DNA of 64,000 bases, taken from assembly GCA_963575745.1 (NCBI GenBank), contig CAUYUJ010019873.1, forward strand, positions 56,442-120,441, given 5' to 3'. The position numbers and the translations under genes are program-made. Source of the stretch: Prorocentrum cordatum. Taxonomy: Eukaryota > Sar > Dinophyceae > Prorocentrales > Prorocentraceae. The number at the start of each line of letters is the position of its first letter. The stretch's first letter is position 1. Shown piece after piece: positions 60,340 through 64,000 of the stretch. The notes under the pieces are model-generated. The model was not told the DNA's origin, searched no databases, and saw only the letters and a list, made by a program, of their open reading frames with translations.

Positions 60340-60560
60340 CTGGCCCCTGGTTTACAACAACAACGGCTCCCGCTTGATACATCCTCGAAATTTACTCTGG
60401 TCCCTCGCTCCCGCTTGTTATTTCCTTACAATTTACTCAAGAATCGTGCTCCCGCCTGAGACCTCCTCGCAATTTACCCAGGCGCCGCGCTCTTGCCCTT
60501 AGGGAATCGCGGGTTTCGCTGGGGGCTTCTTCAAATTTACTTAGGAATCGCTCTCCCGCA
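60340..60560. repeat. diverged tandem repeat of about 42 bp
   Basis: AATTTAC recurs at about 60,390, 60,430, 60,471 and 60,534, each followed by a G/C-rich CTCCCGC-type piece. The AATTTAC word also marks the units at 17.7-18.1 kb, so the two may be related. Confidence 0.45.
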
Positions 60561-60711
60561 GAAAACTTCCTGGCTAATCGTGCAGAACTCGTGAAGAGAT
60601 ATATGCCCACCAAAAGTGGTATGATCGAAGACGAAGAGGGCGGGCATCGAGGGTTCGGGAAATGCACGCTGAATGACACTCGAGCAGATAAGAACGAATA
60701 TTCTTAAAACT

Positions 60712-60840
60712 CTTCTTGTTGTCGTTGTGGTTGTTGTTGTTGTTGTTGTTGTTGTTGTTGGTGTGGTTGTTGTTGTTGTTGTTGCTGTTGTTCTTGTTGC
60801 TGCTGCTGCTGCTGCTGCTGTTGTTGTTGTTGTTGTTGCT
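60712..60840. repeat. (TTG)n with (CTG)n microsatellite
   Basis: Imperfect trinucleotide run. Confidence 0.95.
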
Positions 60841-61119
60841 CCCCACATGTTTAGTGGGGTTCCTGACCTTCGGCGGGGCTTGGGGTTTACCGTATTTCTC
60901 TTATGGTTTCCAGCTTGTTTTGCAGATAACAGTGCTGGCACTTGGCGGAGTGCTTTCGGCGTGTGTTGCTGACGCGCTTGTCCTTCGCACGGGCCTGCGC
61001 TGGCACTGAATTATAGTTCAGACGGTGGGGGGCGCCAGGAAGAAGCGCGCTCGTGTGCAGTTTTGTGGCCACTTCGTGGTATGAAGGAAGGATGGGCTCT
61101 AGCTCAATGAATACAGACC

Positions 61120-61290
61120 GCTGGCGTCCCCAGACCCCAGAAGTCGTGGTTCGTACAGTGGACCCCCAGAGGTCTCGACCCATTCCCCTGGGACCAGTTT
61201 TTCATTCGATTCGTTGTTGGACGGTCCCAGGGCCCAGCGAGGGCCCCCAGAGGCAGAAAATTGGAAACAGTTGTTCTAGACACATGGAAG
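61120..61290 (+). repeat. dispersed repeat family R, direct copy 1
   Basis: Shares the blocks listed for 57,290-57,600 in the opposite orientation. Confidence 0.6.
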
Positions 61291-61419
61291 CAAAGACATA
61301 ACAAAAACTGATCGCCGTGTTTCTCTCACGACTCGGGGGGGTCTGGGCTTCTTTCTGATTGCAGCCTGCAGGGGGAGGGGGGGGGCGGGAGCAGGGGGGG
61401 CCCGGAGAAGGTTTAGACA

Positions 61420-61480
61420 GCTTCTCAGAAGGCGCGAGGGCGACTGAGAAGCCCCGCCGCCTTCTGAGAAGGCCTCCCCC
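61420..61480. repeat. CTTCTCAGAAGG palindrome cluster
   Basis: GCTTCTCAGAAGGCGCGAGG and GCCTTCTGAGAAGGCC can form hairpins. The same words occur near 57,497-57,590. Confidence 0.55.
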
Positions 61481-61504
61481 CCTAGGCTTCCTCGTCTTTA
61501 GAAC

Positions 61505-61660
61505 AAGCCCAGACATCTGGCTGCTCTAATTTTTTTGATGCGTGGGCCCTGGAGGTCCGGACCAGGGCCGGTTTTTTGTCCAGGGTCGTTTCTGGATGCC
61601 ACCGAGGTTTTTCGCGAGGGTCCCCGGAGGCCGAGAACTGCCCAGGTCCCGCCGCTCCAA
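61505..61660 (+). repeat. dispersed repeat family R, direct copy 2
   Basis: Shares GGACCAGGGCCGGTTTTTTG, GTCGTTTCTGGATG and GAGGGTCCCCGGAGGCCGAGAA with the other copies. Confidence 0.5.
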
Positions 61661-61978
61661 CTTTCTTTTGGGATCGCCGCCGCGATCTCAGGGAGCATTG
61701 CTGCTGGCCGCCCGCAGGAGCTCGTGCCCCAGTCCCGCCCCCTGCGGCAGCAGCTGCGCAGCACGGTCGGGCCGCTGTGCGGCGAGGGCACGCAGCCCAC
61801 GGCCGAGGAGCGGCACGAGGCCCGCCGGGGGCGGGCGCCTCCCCCCCCCCTCCGGGACGCGGCGGGCTCGAGGCGCGTGCTCGCTCCGACGAAGACGCGG
61901 CCTCGGAGCGCCTGGGCGTACGTATAGTCGGCCCGAGTCTGGCGCGGGGTCGCCCCCACGAGGGGCCCGGGGGAGCTC

Positions 61979-62133
61979 CTCCTCCTCCTCCTCCTCCCCT
62001 CCTCCTCCTCCTCCTCCTCCTCCTCCCTCCTCCTCTCCTCCTCCCTCCCCTCCTCCTCCTCCTCCTCCTCCTCCTCCTCCTCCTCCTCCTCCTCCTCCTC
62101 CTCCTCCTCCTCCTCCTCCTCCTCCTCCTCCTC

Positions 62134-62160
<27 letters not shown>
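61979..62160. repeat. (CTC)n microsatellite
   Basis: Nearly pure CTC for 180 bp. Pro-, Ser-, Leu-, Glu- and Arg-runs over it are repeat translations. Confidence 0.95.
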
Positions 62161-62164
<4 letters not shown>

Positions 62165-62221
62165 GCCAGCAGAAAAGAAAACGTCGGCGCAGACGCGGCG
62201 GAGACATCCCCTCTCGGAGGC

Positions 62222-62332
62222 CCGCGCGGACTCCTTGGATCGGCGCGGGGCGCCCCCCCTGGCGGCGCCTGCGGCGCCGGCCCACGCGATCCCCGGGGGG
62301 GGGTCCAGCGCCGATCCAAGAAGTCTGCGCGG
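62222..62332. repeat. inverted repeat, 25-bp arms
   Basis: 62,222-62,246 (CCGCGCGGACTCCTTGGATC...) is the inverse of 62,308-62,332 with two mismatches; 61-bp loop. Confidence 0.6.
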
Positions 62333-62879
62333 AGCTCTGGAAGTTTACGCTCATGCAGTTTTGTTTGTCCTATCAGGTTTTGTCCACCCCCACAGACACG
62401 GGAAATGGGGTGTCCCTTTCTCTTCCTCCCTCTCCGCGGCCGCCCTCCTGTGGCCCTACCCCCTCTTGCATGCGGGATAGTTCGCAGCGCCGTAGCCTGG
62501 GTTGCTCGACGCGCGAGCGGATCGCCTCTGCCGCGCCGCGACGGCAAAAAGTTAAGTGGGGTGATGGTTTTGTTCCCACGCGCGTCGCACCCGCGTTCAC
62601 ACCCACCCTCCACTCCTCCATCCCCTTGCCACCTGCACTCGTATCCGATACGCGCACACGTTCGCAGCGCACGCAGCACGCACCACACACCATGCCAGAC
62701 AGGCACGCAAGCATGCTCACCCCCTCGTCGAGCGAGGCGCGCAAACATGCCAAGAGACACGTTGAGTGGCCGCGCACACACACACACACATCGGCCACAT
62801 CCGCAACACGCGCAGACGCAGATATCGACGCGCGCCTACATCTAGCCGCACACGCGTCAGACACGCACTCTGGGCGCGG

Positions 62880-63350
62880 CCTCTGTCCGCGACACCCTCG
62901 CAGGACAGGGCAGACGTGGCACTCTCTCTGCACCACGGGGGGTGCGCTGCGGGTGGGGGCGCCATCTGTGCCGAGGTCGCAACGCGTGGCAGCCCTGGCA
63001 CGTTCTCGGCACAAGAGGGGATGTGCAGGGAGTGCGGTGCTGTCCGTGCCAGGGTCCCTCAGCGTGGCAGCCGCGGCCGTTGCTGGACGCCGGAGGAGGT
63101 GCGCAGGGGGTGGGGGCGCGCCATCTGTGCCAGGGTCGCGACGCGTGACAGGCTTGGCACGCCCCCGAGCGCGGCCTCTCTCTACGTACGCTCCAGGCTC
63201 GCAGGGCACGGCAGGCGTGGTGTGTTCTCGACACCAGAGTGGGGGTGCGCAAGAGGTGGTCCCTGAGCGCTGTCTTCTTTCGTGCCAGGCTCGCACGGCA
63301 CGGCAGGCGTGGCCTGTTCTAGTCGCTGGAAGGGGGGTGTGCAAAAGGTG
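62880..63350. repeat. irregular tandem repeat, period about 60-90 bp
   Basis: TGCCAGGGTCGC.ACG.G.GGCAG.C..GGCACG-type cores occur near 62,967, 63,046, 63,128, 63,189 and 63,282. Minus-strand Cys/His/Arg/Pro-rich frames over it repeat with the unit. Confidence 0.6.
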
Positions 63351-64000
63351 CCCCGGGCCGTCTTGGACCCTCCATCCCCTCGCGCCTCCCCCTCCCTGTC
63401 CAGACCAGGGTCAGGGGGTAGGGGGAAGGGCCCCCCACCCTCCGAAGGGGGACGAGTAGGTTGGGAGAGTAAGCTCGCGGAGTCACCTGCGCCCAAAAGG
63501 CTAGGGCTCTAAGTGCTCCGCGTGCTCCCACCAGCCCACCGAGCGACCAAAGCACCACGCACTTTTTGCGTGGTCTAGTGTGCAGTGGCCTCGCCTGGTG
63601 TGGCCGGTCGCGTGCGGTCTCATCCAGCATGATCGGGCGCAGTGCCACGTAAGACGAGCTCGTTGTGACGGCTTTATATAATACGAGTCTTGGTCCCATC
63701 CGATTGCAGGAATTTGGGTGTGCGAAGTCGGTGACCTAGAAGCTGCGGTCATTCAGGTGCGTTATTCTGCTCATTCTGTTCTTGCTGTTCACTTTCGTAT
63801 TCTTCGTCGGCCTCTTCTCCCCACTATCGAGGTCTTCATCTCCCTCGCGTGCTCCTGCTTGCGTTTTACCCTTTCTCTTCCCTCTCCCCGTCTTGATCAT
63901 TATCCTGTGCATGGTCGAAGCCACCATGCCTTCCATGTGTCCGCAGCTCGGGGGGGGCAGACCTACAGTCAAGAACCGAATGATGGCCCCATGATGCCCC
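63351..64000. other. no gene recognised
   Basis: Mixed sequence; no ORF, repeat or RNA gene I can support. Confidence 0.35.

Overview
The window looks like nuclear DNA of a dinoflagellate; a Prorocentrum- or Symbiodiniaceae-like genome is my inference, with no marker gene to fix the species. Reasons: GC-rich and gene-poor DNA, a very high load of micro- and minisatellites, a decayed PPR array of the type common in dinoflagellates, remnants of two dinoflagellate-type retroelements, and one very large Ty1/copia element. I see no intact host housekeeping gene, no rRNA or tRNA gene and no CRISPR array. Nearly all long open frames outside 19.5-37.4 kb are translations of simple repeats.

Layout. 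1-7.9 kb: GC-rich sequence without a recognisable gene, then degenerate minisatellites and a 760-bp CAT/CATCAC array. 7.9-10.6 kb: a decayed retroelement (plus strand) with reverse transcriptase and RNase H remnants. 12.3-14.0 kb: a 5'-truncated LINE-type RT fragment between CAT arrays. 16.0-16.9 kb: two foldback elements. 17.3-18.35 kb: first copy of a composite repeat holding a 42-bp tandem array. 18.5-19.1 kb: a 15-bp minisatellite.

19,513-37,400: an almost intact giant Ty1/copia-type LTR retrotransposon of 17,888 bp. It has 196-bp LTRs (6 differences), TG...CA termini and a perfect 5-bp target duplication GATGC. Its order is gag (coiled-coil region, capsid-like region, three CCCH zinc fingers, Arg/Ser-rich tail), protease, integrase, reverse transcriptase and RNase H. 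About 7.7 kb of extra coding sequence follows in the same orientation. This is essentially one huge reading frame cut by a single TGA and one apparent frame change. Spanning the TGA is a domain I recognise as Tpt1/KptA-like RNA 2'-phosphotransferase (winged-helix lobe with LRH, then GGHS, HGTASR and the ADP-ribosyltransferase lobe). A copia element with such an RNA-end-processing domain is the most notable content of the window.

37.8-38.95 kb: second copy of the composite repeat, with the same outer modules but an unrelated 73-bp array inside. 39.6-45.9 kb: GGAA, 42-bp, CCCACG, GGTGGTGCT, TTTC, CAGT and TTTTCC arrays, including about 900 bp of nearly pure polypyrimidine. 45.9-47.66 kb: decayed PPR pseudogene (minus strand). 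47.9-50.8 kb: a 3-kb minisatellite. 51.5-54.2 kb: degenerate CTG-type arrays and a second block of the 42-bp family. 54.2-56.5 kb: an old satellite of about 150 bp, interrupted by a run of 90 T. 56.7-63.4 kb: dispersed repeats in both orientations, GAG/GAT/TTG/CTC arrays, and an irregular 60-90-bp tandem repeat.

Only the copia element shows genes likely to work together: Gag, protease, integrase and RT/RNase H would mobilise the RNA, and the extra protein may act on RNA ends or on nucleoprotein assembly (inference). All six breaks in its frames are described below. Each could be a mutation, recoding or an assembly error, and several lie at homopolymer runs.
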